From an uncultured Ruminococcus sp. (GTDB taxonomy: Bacteria; Bacillota; Clostridia; Oscillospirales; Ruminococcaceae), in contig CACZFN010000023.1 in assembly GCA_902780505.1 (NCBI GenBank), forward strand, positions 1 to 59,282: a stretch of DNA of 59,282 bases, written 5' to 3'. Below the pieces are notes generated by a model. That model ran no database searches and had not been told where the DNA came from. It saw only the letters and a list, made by a program, of their open reading frames with translations. Made by a program: the position numbers and the translations under genes. Positions 1 to 9,410 of the stretch are shown piece after piece. How positions within the stretch are numbered: position 1 is the first letter of the stretch; each line of letters begins with the position of its first letter.

Positions 1-181
1 CCGCTTTGCGGACGGATTTTTAAAATTTATCGCCAAAGGCGATACCGCCGTTTTTATTTCTTATTTATTCTTTCTTCTTTTTTCTTTTAGCAGGCGCGGT
101 CATTTATAACGCAAAGACACTTCTGCCGAGATATCAGCAGAAGTGTCGGATATAAAACTTCTTTATTGCGCCTGCGCTTAT
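1..181. repeat. Dispersed ~180-bp repeat, copy 1 (inverted relative to copy 2)
   Basis: The segment is almost identical, in inverted orientation, to 5038-5220, with only scattered substitutions and a short variable stretch. It contains a perfect 11-bp hairpin (stem 116-126 with 137-147), a polypyrimidine run (about 57-90), a GCGGAC hairpin at the left edge and GCAGGCGC/GCGCCTGC inner ends (about 90 and 170). No coding potential is apparent. It lies just downstream of the GGDEF gene and could act as its transcription terminator. The true left end may lie outside the window. Confidence 0.85.
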
Positions 182-201
182 GCCCGCCTTTAATTATTCT
201 C

Positions 202-1845
202 TCACGCCATTGCCGATTTCATTTTGTTTTTACATTCGTACATTCTTAGATCCGCCACGCGCTCGGCTTCCTCGGGATCGTGGCTGCCTGCTTCATATTC
301 GGCAGTGCCGTATGCTATTTCAAGCCGCCTGTCACCGTCAACGGTTTCGTTGTATTCCTTTTGCAGCTCGTTAAAGCGCCTGATCCCTCTGTCAAGTATC
401 TCTGCGCAATTATCCCCGCTTATCACCACAAGGAATTCATCGCCGCCCATTCTGAACACCCGCTGACCTTCAAAGCTTTCCAGAAGTATCTCAGCCGCCG
501 CCGAGATATGGCTGTCGCCTGCCGCATGGCCGTAGGTATCATTAATAGCTTTAAGGCCGTTTATATCAAGCTGAATGAATATATACTGCCCGCTGTCCTC
601 ATGCTTTATGCGTTCTTCAAGTTCTTCAAGTGCGTTCCTGTTATAAAGCCCTGTAAGGCCGTCAGTATGGGCAAGCTTTTCCATTACCTCAAGCTCCATA
701 CCGCGCCTTGTAAGGTCAAACAGCTGCTGAAGTTCATATACCGCAAACACAAGTATGAACACCGTAAGCCCCATTCTTGAAAACTTGGCTGTATCCTGGC
801 TGCCGACCGCATAGTACCTTACAAGGTCTATGATACCGCCTGCAAACATCACAAGGAATGCGAATACAAGCTTTTTGTTAGGCATACGCCTTGAATGCCT
901 GATGTTTTTTGCAAGCAGATATATCACCGCGGCAACGCCGATAACTATAACGCCGTGTGTCAGGAAAAGAATATCATGATAATCCACCGCACCGATAAGA
1001 ACTGCTGTAAAAGTGAACAGGAAATTTGCAAGCGCAAGCGCAAGTGCCGCAAGAAAGACCTTACTCCCGAACGACTTTGTAAACGCCGCAATAAATGTAA
1101 GCACAGGCACAGGCAGAAGTATAAGTGCAGTATATTCAAGCACCCTTACAAACGACGGATTATCGCCGAACGACTGCGCCACCATTGAGCCGGAACTTGT
1201 CCATATACCCATTATTATGGCAAATGCCCCGAGGGAGGTGGATTCCACCCTGTGTGTATGATCCCTGTCAAAAACAATACCGAACATCACAAGGAACACA
1301 CCGAATATTATGATTATGGCACTGACAAGGAATTTATACAGGTTTTTGCTTAAAATATCGTATTCATAGTAACGCGCATTCTGAAGCTTCATCTGTCTGA
1401 AACACGTCCAGTTGGTTTTCACAAGGGCTTTATATTCTATTCTGAGTTCTGCCGTGTTTTCAAAAAACGGTATATTTACATAATGTATAGCGTCGCCGTA
1501 ATACTTGCCCTCTATACTCGAAAGCTTAGGATCAAATCTATATATCAGATCATCATCAAGATAGACCTTGAATATCAGGTTGCTCGTCTGAAAGCAAAGG
1601 CTTGCCCCGGACGCTTCATTGGCAGTCAGAAGCCTTTGTATACTTACTGTTTCCTCGCTCTTTTTTATGTCAAGCAGATCGGCATTCTTACCCGTCTGTG
1701 TATTCTCCCACCCTGCAGAGAGGTCATAATCCCTTACATTGGTATTCCCGTCGGGCATATGGTATGAAAAAGCGACAATGATAAACGTCACAGCAAATAT
1801 CATAACAAAGGCATTAAGCCATGATAACGCTTTTTTCACAAACAT
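202..1845 (-). CDS. Membrane-bound GGDEF-domain protein (probable diguanylate cyclase)
   Basis: 547 aa. The N-terminus has one membrane segment (about 8-28), followed by an extracytoplasmic beta-rich region (about 30-170), then about seven hydrophobic segments (172-375) like the 7TMR-DISM architecture, and a C-terminal GGDEF domain (about 385-547). The signature GGDEF is intact at 467-471, preceded by the usual DGLTGLYNR helix start, so synthesis of cyclic di-GMP from two GTP is likely. The RxxD product-inhibition site normally five residues before GGDEF is absent (SFEGQRVFR is found there). The ATG has a GGGGG ribosome site. The gene has its own promoter and is probably monocistronic; the ligand sensed by the N-terminal part is unknown. 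Confidence 0.9.
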   Translation of the reverse strand: MFVKKALSWLNAFVMIFAVTFIIVAFSYHMPDGNTNVRDYDLSAGWENTQTGKNADLLDIKKSEETVSIQRLLTANEASGASLCFQTSNLIFKVYLDDDLIYRFDPKLSSIEGKYYGDAIHYVNIPFFENTAELRIEYKALVKTNWTCFRQMKLQNARYYEYDILSKNLYKFLVSAIIIIFGVFLVMFGIVFDRDHTHRVESTSLGAFAIIMGIWTSSGSMVAQSFGDNPSFVRVLEYTALILLPVPVLTFIAAFTKSFGSKVFLAALALALANFLFTFTAVLIGAVDYHDILFLTHGVIVIGVAAVIYLLAKNIRHSRRMPNKKLVFAFLVMFAGGIIDLVRYYAVGSQDTAKFSRMGLTVFILVFAVYELQQLFDLTRRGMELEVMEKLAHTDGLTGLYNRNALEELEERIKHEDSGQYIFIQLDINGLKAINDTYGHAAGDSHISAAAEILLESFEGQRVFRMGGDEFLVVISGDNCAEILDRGIRRFNELQKEYNETVDGDRRLEIAYGTAEYEAGSHDPEEAERVADLRMYECKNKMKSAMA

Positions 1846-1924
1846 ACCCCCTTTTTACAATTATCTAATTGCCCATAAATGCAGTGATTACTGCCTGAGC
1901 ACGTATCTGCACCGGCATAAAGAA

Positions 1925-1972
1925 CAATGAATGAACATATTCATTATAACATATTATTTACAATTTGTAAAT
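1925..1972 (-). promoter_or_regulatory. Promoter of the GGDEF gene with overlapping palindromes
   Basis: On the minus strand, -35 TTTACA (1966-1971) and -10 TATAAT (1943-1948) are separated by 17 bp. A palindrome ATTTACAA/TTGTAAAT spans the -35, and an AATGAA-N4-TTCATT palindrome begins at the -10 and covers the expected start site, so an operator is plausible. Confidence 0.7.
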
Positions 1973-2021
1973 AGATTTTTGGCAAATTACTTAAAAAATT
2001 TGTAAAAAACTGTATCGGCAT

Positions 2022-2062
2022 AAAAAAACCGCAGGCTGTTTTTTACGGCCTGCGGCAAAAAA
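2022..2062 (-). terminator. Rho-independent terminator of the tRNA operon
   Basis: An 8-bp stem CCGCAGGC/GCCTGCGG (2029-2036 with 2048-2055) is flanked by A/T runs on both sides. It sits directly downstream of tRNA-Gly on the minus strand and may work in both directions. Confidence 0.85.
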
Positions 2063-2063
2063 A

Positions 2064-2139
2064 TGGAGCGGATTACGAGGCTCGAACTCGCTACCTCCAC
2101 CTTGGCAAGGTGGCGCTCTACCAGATGAGCTAAATCCGC
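2064..2139 (-). tRNA. tRNA-Gly (GCC)
   Basis: Read on the minus strand, the sequence folds into a full cloverleaf with a 7-bp acceptor stem GCGGATT/AATCCGC. The anticodon stem CCACC/GGTGG closes a TTGCCAA loop, so the anticodon is GCC. The 3' CCA is encoded. It is the last gene of a four-tRNA minus-strand operon. Confidence 0.95.
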
Positions 2140-2192
2140 TTGATTTATATTAAAGAGGCAAGGAGCATTATGCTTGCTCCTCACTTCTGTTG

Positions 2193-2268
2193 TGGTGCTT
2201 CCGGACGGAATCGAACCATCGACACGGGGATTTTCAGTCCCCTGCTCTACCTACTGAGCTACAGAAGC
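2193..2268 (-). tRNA. tRNA-Phe (GAA)
   Basis: Minus-strand cloverleaf with acceptor GCTTCTG/CGGAAGC. Anticodon stem GGGGA/TCCCC closes loop CTGAAAA, giving anticodon GAA. CCA is encoded at 2193-2195. Confidence 0.95.
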
Positions 2269-2271
2269 ATC

Positions 2272-2348
2272 TGGCGACCGGAATGGGGCTCGAACCCACG
2301 ACCTCCAGCGTGACAGGCTGGCGTTCTAACCAACTGAACTACCCGGCC
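2272..2348 (-). tRNA. tRNA-Asp (GTC)
   Basis: Minus-strand cloverleaf with acceptor GGCCGGG/TCCGGTC (two G-T pairs) and discriminator G. Anticodon stem CCAGC/GCTGG closes loop CTGTCAC, giving anticodon GTC. CCA is encoded at 2272-2274, only 3 bp from tRNA-Phe. Confidence 0.95.
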
Positions 2349-2400
2349 AAACGAACAGCCTACGCTTATCCGTTAAAAAAATCCCTATAAAAAGGGATTT

Positions 2401-2476
2401 TGGTGGAAACTATAGGGCTCGAACCTATGACCCTCTGCTTGTAAGGCAGATGCTCTCCCAGCTGAGCTAAGCTTCC
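2401..2476 (-). tRNA. tRNA-Val (TAC)
   Basis: Minus-strand cloverleaf with acceptor GGAAGCT/AGTTTCC. Anticodon stem TCTGC/GCAGA closes loop CTTACAA, giving anticodon TAC. CCA is encoded at 2401-2403. It is the first gene of the tRNA operon; the 52-bp spacer to tRNA-Asp carries an AAAATCCC/GGGATTTT hairpin, a possible processing site. Confidence 0.95.
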
Positions 2477-2677
2477 ATAAGGCTTGTGTTACTTGCGTTT
2501 CACAACATAAAATATTATACAACCATTCAGCCGATTTGTCAAGGGGTTTTTGAAAGTTTTTTGAGATTTGGCAAATTTAATAAAAGTTTTTGCGATGATT
2601 TATATAAAATATCCAAGTTGTTAAAAAGTGCCTTAAAAATATGCACATTATTATAATAATGTCAACACAAAAATGCA

Positions 2678-2728
2678 TTGCAAAAGCTGTGGGTTTATGG
2701 TATAATGAATGCAAACGCATTCATTATA
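2678..2728 (+). promoter_or_regulatory. Sigma-A promoter with a 12-bp-arm palindrome over the -10
   Basis: TTGCAA (2678-2683), 17 bp, TATAAT (2701-2706). A perfect inverted repeat with 12-bp arms (2701-2712 with 2717-2728, 4-bp loop) begins at the -10 and covers the start site: TATAATGAATGC-AAAC-GCATTCATTATA. It could be a repressor operator or a transcript-leader hairpin. The arms share AATGAA/TTCATT with the palindrome at the GGDEF promoter. Confidence 0.7.
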
Positions 2729-2836
2729 ATTTATTATAATGCCCTTGCAGATCCGCAGATCAGAGATCTGCTCCCTGCATATCGGGCAATTATATATTTT
2801 AATCAGTATTATAAACACCGCGGGTGAAGGTATCTT

Positions 2837-3382
2837 ATGAAAAAGTTTATCGCTGTTATTATATCGTGTGCGTGCTGTGCCGCATTTATCTCCTGTGACG
2901 GTAAGGATTCAAGTGAAGATGAAAACCTTTGGCTCGGCAACGACGGTCCTATAGTCGGAAGAATACTGATAGAAACCGATCACTACCTCGGTGCAGGGGT
3001 AGTGACAGGAACTGCAAAGTATGATGTTTATCGGACAGACATCAGAGCCGGAGATGACGTGATCTTAGACTTTTCTTCATATATGCAGATACTTGATTTC
3101 AGAGAGGGCGAGCGTATATACGGTGATGATTTTATAGACTTAACTCCACGTATTCTTGCCGATAACGGGATATATACGACTGACGAGGATTATATCGAAA
3201 AATCCAGGAAATTTATAAAAGATAACTCTCTCGTCAGCACTATCACAGAAACGGCAAAGGGTGATGTTGTTAAAGCTGAGTTCTATGCGGATAATGAAGG
3301 GCTTTATAAAAACAATGACGGGAAATATGTTATAGTGTCATCACACGTTGAAATGCATTATAAAGATAATAAGGAGACTTAA
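2837..3382 (+). CDS. Small secreted lipoprotein of unknown function
   Basis: 181 aa. A lysine-containing N-terminus and hydrophobic stretch end in a lipobox FISC (Cys about 20), followed by an acidic DGKDSSEDE linker, so the protein should be lipid-anchored on the outer face of the membrane. The rest is mixed beta/alpha and resembles small export-anchored proteins seen in Ruminococcus; no family is recognised. It is expressed from the promoter at 2678-2706 and separated from the next gene by 136 bp. The start ATG follows GGTGAAGG. Confidence 0.75.
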   Translation: MKKFIAVIISCACCAAFISCDGKDSSEDENLWLGNDGPIVGRILIETDHYLGAGVVTGTAKYDVYRTDIRAGDDVILDFSSYMQILDFREGERIYGDDFIDLTPRILADNGIYTTDEDYIEKSRKFIKDNSLVSTITETAKGDVVKAEFYADNEGLYKNNDGKYVIVSSHVEMHYKDNKET

Positions 3383-3518
3383 ACAATTTAAAAATAATTT
3401 AGCTCTCAATAGTGAATATATAATTCAAAACGAATGTAACAAATGGCTTGATGCAATGTATGGTCTGTTTAAAACAAACAATCACAATAAAATATTTAAT
3501 AAATGGAGGTAATAAAAA

Positions 3519-5006
3519 ATGAAAAACATTCCCGTTATCAAATTAGGCATGGTGGCAGTTTCAAGGGACTGCTTCCCTATGTCCTTATCCGAATCAAGGA
3601 GAAAGGTCTGTTGTGAAAAATACCGCGCTAAATACGGCGAGATATTTGAAGCACAGACAGTAGTTGAAAACGAACTTGATATGAAAAAAGCACTTAAAGA
3701 AGTAAACGACGCCGGCTGCAATGCCCTTGTTGTGTACCTTGGCAACTTCGGCCCCGAAACGAGTGAAACACTTCTTGCAAAATACTTTGACGGCCCTGTT
3801 ATGTTCGCAGCTGCCGCCGAGGACAGGTGCGGCCCGTCGCTTTGCGATTCAAGGGGCGACGCTTACTGCGGTATGCTAAATGCAAGCTATAACCTGGCAC
3901 TGCGCGGTATTAAAGCATATATCCCCGAATACCCGGTCGGCACGGCCGAGCAGGTGGCTGATATGATAGCTGAGTTTGTCCCCGTTGCAAGGGCGGTAAT
4001 AGGACTCAGGCGGCTTAAAATAATAACCTTCGGCCCGCGCCCGCAGGACTTCCTTGCCTGCAATGCACCGATAAAGCAGCTTTACAATTTAGGTGTTGAG
4101 ATAGAGGAAAATTCCGAGCTTGACCTCTTTGAAGCCTACAATAAGCATAAGGACGACGCCCGTATCCCTGACGTTATAAAGGATATGGAAAGCGAACTCG
4201 GCGAGGGCAACAAAATGGCAGGTATACTGCCCAAACTTGCACAGTACGAACTAACACTCCTTGACTGGATAGATGCACATAAGGGCGAACGTGAATTCGT
4301 TGCTATGGCAAACAAGTGCTGGCCTGCATTCCAGACACAGTTCGGCTTTGTTCCGTGCTACGTAAACAGCCGCCTTACCGCAAAGGGAATACCGGTCGCG
4401 TGCGAAGTTGATATCTACGGTGCACTCAGCGAATACATAGGCACCTGCGTAACGGAAGATGCCGTGACGCTTCTTGACATCAACAACACTGTCCCCGACG
4501 ATATCTATGAAGAAGATATCAAGGGAAAATTCCCCTATACACAAAAGGATACATTTATGGGCTTCCACTGCGGCAATACAGCTTCCTGCAAGGTAAGAAA
4601 CGCTGAAATGAAGTATCAGCTTATCATGCACCGCGGCCTTGAGCCTGATGTTGAACCCGATATAACAAGGGGCACACTTGAAGGTGATATCCTTCCGGGA
4701 GATATCACATTCTTCAGATTACAGTCAACTGCTGATGCAAAACTCCGTGCTTATGTTGCCGAGGGTGAAGTTCTCCCGGTTGCAACACGTTCTTTCGGCT
4801 CTATCGGCATATTTGCGATAAACGAAATGGGCAGGTTCTACAGGCACGTTCTTATTGAGGACAACTACCCCCACCACGGTGCAGTTGCCTTCGCACACGC
4901 AGGAAAGGCTGTTTTCAGCGTGCTTAAATACTTAGGCGTTGAAAAGGTGAACTTCAATCAGCCTAAGGGTATGCTCTACCCGTCCGAAAACCCATTTGAA
5001 AAGTGA
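3519..5006 (+). CDS. L-fucose/L-arabinose isomerase-family protein
   Basis: 495 aa, start ATG preceded by TGGAGG. The fold pattern follows the FucI/AraA superfamily: N-terminal Rossmann-like domains (about 1-180) and a C-terminal isomerase domain. Candidate Mn-binding residues are Glu296 (in CEVDIYG) and Asp320 (in LLDINN), 24 residues apart, exactly the spacing of Glu337/Asp361 in E. coli L-fucose isomerase. A histidine pair lies at 452-453 (YPHHG). It is shorter than FucI (~590 aa), so the substrate is uncertain; an aldose-ketose isomerase of fucose, arabinose or a related sugar is likely. It stands alone, without sugar kinase or transporter neighbours. Confidence 0.8.
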   Translation: MKNIPVIKLGMVAVSRDCFPMSLSESRRKVCCEKYRAKYGEIFEAQTVVENELDMKKALKEVNDAGCNALVVYLGNFGPETSETLLAKYFDGPVMFAAAAEDRCGPSLCDSRGDAYCGMLNASYNLALRGIKAYIPEYPVGTAEQVADMIAEFVPVARAVIGLRRLKIITFGPRPQDFLACNAPIKQLYNLGVEIEENSELDLFEAYNKHKDDARIPDVIKDMESELGEGNKMAGILPKLAQYELTLLDWIDAHKGEREFVAMANKCWPAFQTQFGFVPCYVNSRLTAKGIPVACEVDIYGALSEYIGTCVTEDAVTLLDINNTVPDDIYEEDIKGKFPYTQKDTFMGFHCGNTASCKVRNAEMKYQLIMHRGLEPDVEPDITRGTLEGDILPGDITFFRLQSTADAKLRAYVAEGEVLPVATRSFGSIGIFAINEMGRFYRHVLIEDNYPHHGAVAFAHAGKAVFSVLKYLGVEKVNFNQPKGMLYPSENPFEK

Positions 5007-5037
5007 TCGAAACCACAAAAACACCCGCCGCAGGCAA

Positions 5038-5220
5038 TAAGCGCAGGCGCAATATAGAAGTTTTATATCCGACACTTCTGCTGATATCTCGGCAGAAGTG
5101 CCTTCTTGTTACTTGAGTTTAGCGCCTGCTAAAATAAAAAAGAAGAAAGAATAAATAAGAAATAAAAACGACGGTATCGCCTTCGGCGATAAATTATTAA
5201 AATTCGTCCGCAAAGCGGAC
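5038..5220. repeat. Dispersed ~180-bp repeat, copy 2 (inverted relative to copy 1)
   Basis: Near-identical to the reverse complement of 1-181, including the GCAGAAGTG hairpin (about 5070-5100), the A/G-rich run and the terminal CGTCCGC/GCGGAC hairpin. It lies immediately downstream of the isomerase gene. Copies 1 and 2 bracket a ~4.85-kb segment in inverted orientation, which could recombine to invert the segment. Confidence 0.85.
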
Positions 5221-5232
5221 ACCTTGTTTATT

Positions 5233-5323
5233 CTTTATTCTTTCTTCTTTATTATTTATTCTTTTAGCAGCAGCGAACACAAAGCATAAATCTTAAAAAG
5301 CATCTATATCGCTGCTGCGCTTA
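5233..5323. repeat. Third, shorter member of the 1-181 / 5038-5220 repeat family
   Basis: It carries the same pyrimidine-rich left arm (TTATTCTTTCTTC) and the same CTTTTAGCAG ... CTGCGCTTA ends as copy 1, but with GCAGCAGCG/CGCTGCTGC arms and an unrelated, shorter interior. It is tail-to-tail with copy 2 and sits at the 3' end of the nif-like operon, where its stem may terminate transcription. Confidence 0.65.
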
Positions 5324-5339
5324 TCCCCGGCGGGCTTTT

Positions 5340-5675
5340 TTATACTATCAGCTTATCATTTATTATCTTTCCAAGCACTGCATCAATGCTGCCGCTTACC
5401 TCAAATACACGCACGTTTTTTTCTATCAGATATGCTGCCGCACCTGCACCTATCCTTTCAACAAGCAATGCGTCGCAGTCGGATAACAATTCTATTATCC
5501 TGTCAAACCTTGTTACGTCATGTCCGAGGGTATGCTGACACGCTGCCACTGCATCACGGAGTTCCTTATATTCATAACCGCTGTCACTTGTATCATAGAT
5601 CCTGAAAAACTTAGCGTGCCCGAAATGCTCGTTGACAGTCTGCCCGTCAGAAGTTGCAATAGCTATCCTTGCCAT
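5340..5675 (-). CDS. NifX/NafY-like (dinitrogenase Fe-Mo cofactor domain) protein 1
   Basis: 111 aa from ATG 5675, which has AAGGGG eight bases upstream; a GTG nine bases earlier is also open. The whole protein is one DiNase FeMo-co domain: opening MARIAIATSDG, then NEHFGHAKFF, a LLVERIGAGAAAYL segment and a short C-terminus. Such proteins bind nitrogenase-type iron-sulfur cofactor precursors. It is the last gene of the nif-like operon (12 bp after the NifK-like gene) and probably carries or inserts the cluster made by the NifB-like protein. The CxxH-type histidine in NEHFGHA is conserved with the second copy at 10268. Confidence 0.85.
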   Translation of the reverse strand: MARIAIATSDGQTVNEHFGHAKFFRIYDTSDSGYEYKELRDAVAACQHTLGHDVTRFDRIIELLSDCDALLVERIGAGAAAYLIEKNVRVFEVSGSIDAVLGKIINDKLIV

Positions 5676-5687
5676 ACGGCTCACCCC

Positions 5688-7028
5688 TTATTTATAGGTG
5701 GCAAGGGCGGTGTTGTAGATATCTTCTATGACTCTGAGCCCGCCTGTGTAGCCGACATAGTTTGTGGTAAGCACTATCCTGTAAGGTGTCGGACAGGCTA
5801 TGGATAAAAAGTCAGCATCGATCTCAGCGGCAAGCTCCTTGTCCCAGCCGCTTCCCATTATAAGTCCCCTGCCCTTGTGCGAAAGCCCTCTTATAACATC
5901 CTGCATTGCACCTGCATCGGGATCAAAATAAACAGGTATCTCACGCTTGTCAGAAGTTGCTTTTATGTCAGCTTCTATCTTTTCCTGATATTTAGCGGGA
6001 ACGTTGTCAACTATAAACTGTTCCTTCGGCACAAGCCCCGTTTCGTGAAGCAGGAACCTTGTAAGCCCCGCAACATACCCCGCGTCATGCAGAATGTGCA
6101 CATATGACGGCAGGCCGTACCTGAATTCAAGCAGGAATGTCGCTAAGTTGTCAAGCTCCTCATAGTACGCCTTTTCCTCCTCAGCGATAAACGCACGTGC
6201 TTTCTTTTCGTCTATCTCTGCACCCTGCGAAAGTGCAAATTCAAGCACGCCGTTCAAAAACCTTGTCGTTTCGTTGGCACCTATCGGAAGGTATCCAAAC
6301 TGATAATAAGGCTGTGAATACCTTCTTTGCAGGTTTTTCACTATCGGCTCACCGTACCACGGCGAAACAAATACATTGAAGTTTGCCTTCGGTATGCTCT
6401 GCCATTCCTTTACCCCGCCCGAATGCGGCCCGAAAAGGATATTCACTTTAAGCCCAAGCCCTGAAAGCAGGCGCTTGTATTCTTTCAGGTTGCCTTTCCA
6501 GAACTGATCCTGATACGGAATGGACGCTATAAGGTTTACAAGATTTTTGTCACTCCTTGCTTCGTTATCATCTTCAAAGCGGCTTACATACTGGTCAATT
6601 ATAGCATTTACCACTGCCGAATGTGACACATAGTTATTTGACTTGAATCCGGGCGTTTCAACGTGAACTATCGGCCTGTCTTCCTCGTATAAAAATTCAT
6701 CAGTGATACTTGCGACATCATCACCTACAATGCCCGCAGTACAGCCTGTGACTACTACCTGCAAGTCAGTATCAAGCACCTTGTAGGTGTTTCTGATTAT
6801 ATTCCTCAGCCTGTCTGTGCCGCCGAAAACGACCTCACGCTCACTGAAATTGGTACATGGCGCCGTTTCGCCGCCCGCATAGCCCGCCGAACGTTCAAAG
6901 AAGCCCTTTATCATGACACCGCACCCCGGGCCTGAATGAAGTATCGGCACAGCCCTCGGTATCGCCACCACAGTCTGCAATGCGCCGATAGCGCAGGTGT
7001 AGCGTTCCTGTTCTATTAATCCTGCCAT
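5688..7028 (-). CDS. Nitrogenase-like beta subunit (NifK-like; candidate MarK)
   Basis: 446 aa. Three cysteines match the NifK P-cluster ligands: Cys12 (YTCAIGA), Cys36 (GPGCG) and Cys96 (TGCTAGIVGDD); the spacings of 24 and 60 closely match Cys70/95/153 of A. vinelandii NifK. The protein is shorter than NifK (about 520 aa) because it lacks the N-terminal extension. It should pair with the NifD-like protein at 7042 and take electrons from the NifH-like protein. Gene order B-H-D-K and sulfur-metabolism neighbours point to a methylthio-alkane reductase rather than N2 fixation; other group-IV nitrogenase-like functions remain possible. Start ATG with AAGGAG. Confidence 0.85.
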   Translation of the reverse strand: MAGLIEQERYTCAIGALQTVVAIPRAVPILHSGPGCGVMIKGFFERSAGYAGGETAPCTNFSEREVVFGGTDRLRNIIRNTYKVLDTDLQVVVTGCTAGIVGDDVASITDEFLYEEDRPIVHVETPGFKSNNYVSHSAVVNAIIDQYVSRFEDDNEARSDKNLVNLIASIPYQDQFWKGNLKEYKRLLSGLGLKVNILFGPHSGGVKEWQSIPKANFNVFVSPWYGEPIVKNLQRRYSQPYYQFGYLPIGANETTRFLNGVLEFALSQGAEIDEKKARAFIAEEEKAYYEELDNLATFLLEFRYGLPSYVHILHDAGYVAGLTRFLLHETGLVPKEQFIVDNVPAKYQEKIEADIKATSDKREIPVYFDPDAGAMQDVIRGLSHKGRGLIMGSGWDKELAAEIDADFLSIACPTPYRIVLTTNYVGYTGGLRVIEDIYNTALATYK

Positions 7029-7041
7029 ATCTGTATCTCCT

Positions 7042-8511
7042 TTACTTGCCTAAGAATGTATAAGGCTCCTGCTCAAGCCACCATTTTGTATAAGGGTTGG
7101 TCGAATGTTTTGAAAGGTTTTTTACAAACTCGTCGTTTTCAATGGTTTCAAGTATCCTCTCACCGTATGCAACAAGCCCTTCATAACCCATTCCGAAGTG
7201 CTCGTCACCTATAAGAAGCGAAGGTATGCCGAGCTTTGCACCCCAGAGTGTCATTCCGCCGTGGCGTGCAAGCAGTATGTCGGGCTTTATACGGTTTAAC
7301 ACATTCACAAGTTCAAATTCCTGCTTGTTGCACACGTTGTAGTTGGGAACATCTCCGTAATCCTCGACCGTATGTTTAAGCGTGTCGGCGCGTTCGTCAC
7401 CGTTGTCATATTCGGGATCGTGGTGGAATATCGCTGCGCCCTGCGGTTCCATACCAAGCTCTTTTAACAATGCAAGCAGTGAATGCCCGTGTGATGCGCC
7501 TGCGGTGACATATGCAGTCCTGCCTTTAAGCTTCTCACGAAGTGCTTCTATCTTAGGAAGGTATTCCTTTTTCTTTCGTGCAAGGAATCTTTCGACTTCC
7601 TCCTCTTTGTGGATATGCTGACCGAGTTCCCTGAACCAGCGGTCTGTCTGCGCTATGCCGTATGGGGGCGAGTTCCTTATCTCAGGTACACCGAACCCCT
7701 GTTCAAGTGCCGCACCGAGGTATGAACCAAGCGTCGAGCAGGCCTGAACGGTAAGCGCCGCTTCTGATGAATAGCTTAAACTGTCAACAGTTGCAAACGG
7801 GGTAATATAGTTAGGCTCATAGCCGAATTCACCGAACCATTCCCTGAAAATATCACTTCCCCAGAAGTTTATCACATTTATGATATTGCGCTTTTGCCTT
7901 GCGGGTTTTATTATCTTTCTTGCAATGCCGTGATAGCCCGCATCAAAGCCGGACGTCCACATCTTTGAACGGAACCCTTCGCAGAATACCGCCACAACAG
8001 GTATGCCGAGCTCTCTCTGTGCGGCATTGGTTATGCTTTCTATATCATCACCTATAATGCCCGCCGCACAGGTGGTAATAACAAATATCGCACTCGGTTT
8101 TGCCCGCTTATGTACTTCACGTATAGCCGCTTCAAGCTTTTTGCCGCCGCCGTATATCGTGTCCTTTTCTTCAAGGTTTGTCGAAAAGATCTTTCTCTGT
8201 GTAGGGTGTTCAAGCTGTCTTAAATACGCATTTACCCTGTATGTGAACGCAAACTCGTGCAGGCAGGTAGAACACCCGACAGGCCCGTGTGAGATAATTG
8301 CGGCATCCTGAATAAGCGTCAGCGTACAAGCCGCATTTGAAGTGCCGCACCCAAGGCACTGTGAAAACGAACGGTTTTTGTCCTTCAGCTTGCCGCCGCA
8401 GCCCGAACAGGCTGAAACAAGTTCCTTCGCTGTACCCTGAAACCCCGTTATCGAGCCGAGTCTTATCTCCCTTATCTCGACCTCGGGGATCTGTAGATTT
8501 ACTTTACCCAT
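7042..8511 (-). CDS. Nitrogenase-like alpha subunit (NifD-like; candidate MarD)
   Basis: 489 aa. P-cluster-type cysteines are Cys55, Cys80 (GPVGC) and Cys148 (TTCAAGIIGDD), spaced as in NifD (62/88/154). Cys258 in a QACSTLGSYL segment aligns with the cofactor-binding Cys275 region of NifD, and His438 in GDEHFGMGYEG is a candidate for the second cofactor ligand. Extra cysteines near the N-terminus (35, 38, 52) are unusual. Presence of both P-cluster and cofactor cysteines separates it from BchN/ChlN-type reductases. Operon partner of the K-like gene (13 bp). The active cofactor is probably an all-iron cluster derived from NifB-co; this is inference. Start ATG with AAGGAG. Confidence 0.85.
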   Translation of the reverse strand: MGKVNLQIPEVEIREIRLGSITGFQGTAKELVSACSGCGGKLKDKNRSFSQCLGCGTSNAACTLTLIQDAAIISHGPVGCSTCLHEFAFTYRVNAYLRQLEHPTQRKIFSTNLEEKDTIYGGGKKLEAAIREVHKRAKPSAIFVITTCAAGIIGDDIESITNAAQRELGIPVVAVFCEGFRSKMWTSGFDAGYHGIARKIIKPARQKRNIINVINFWGSDIFREWFGEFGYEPNYITPFATVDSLSYSSEAALTVQACSTLGSYLGAALEQGFGVPEIRNSPPYGIAQTDRWFRELGQHIHKEEEVERFLARKKKEYLPKIEALREKLKGRTAYVTAGASHGHSLLALLKELGMEPQGAAIFHHDPEYDNGDERADTLKHTVEDYGDVPNYNVCNKQEFELVNVLNRIKPDILLARHGGMTLWGAKLGIPSLLIGDEHFGMGYEGLVAYGERILETIENDEFVKNLSKHSTNPYTKWWLEQEPYTFLGK

Positions 8512-8522
8512 ATGTTTTCTCC

Positions 8523-9407
<885 letters not shown>

Positions 9408-9410
9408 TTA

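Noticed and set aside
280-780. Open frame of 166 aa on the plus strand inside the GGDEF gene
   Set aside because: It is antisense to a well-supported gene with clear domain motifs and has no ribosome site or recognisable sequence.
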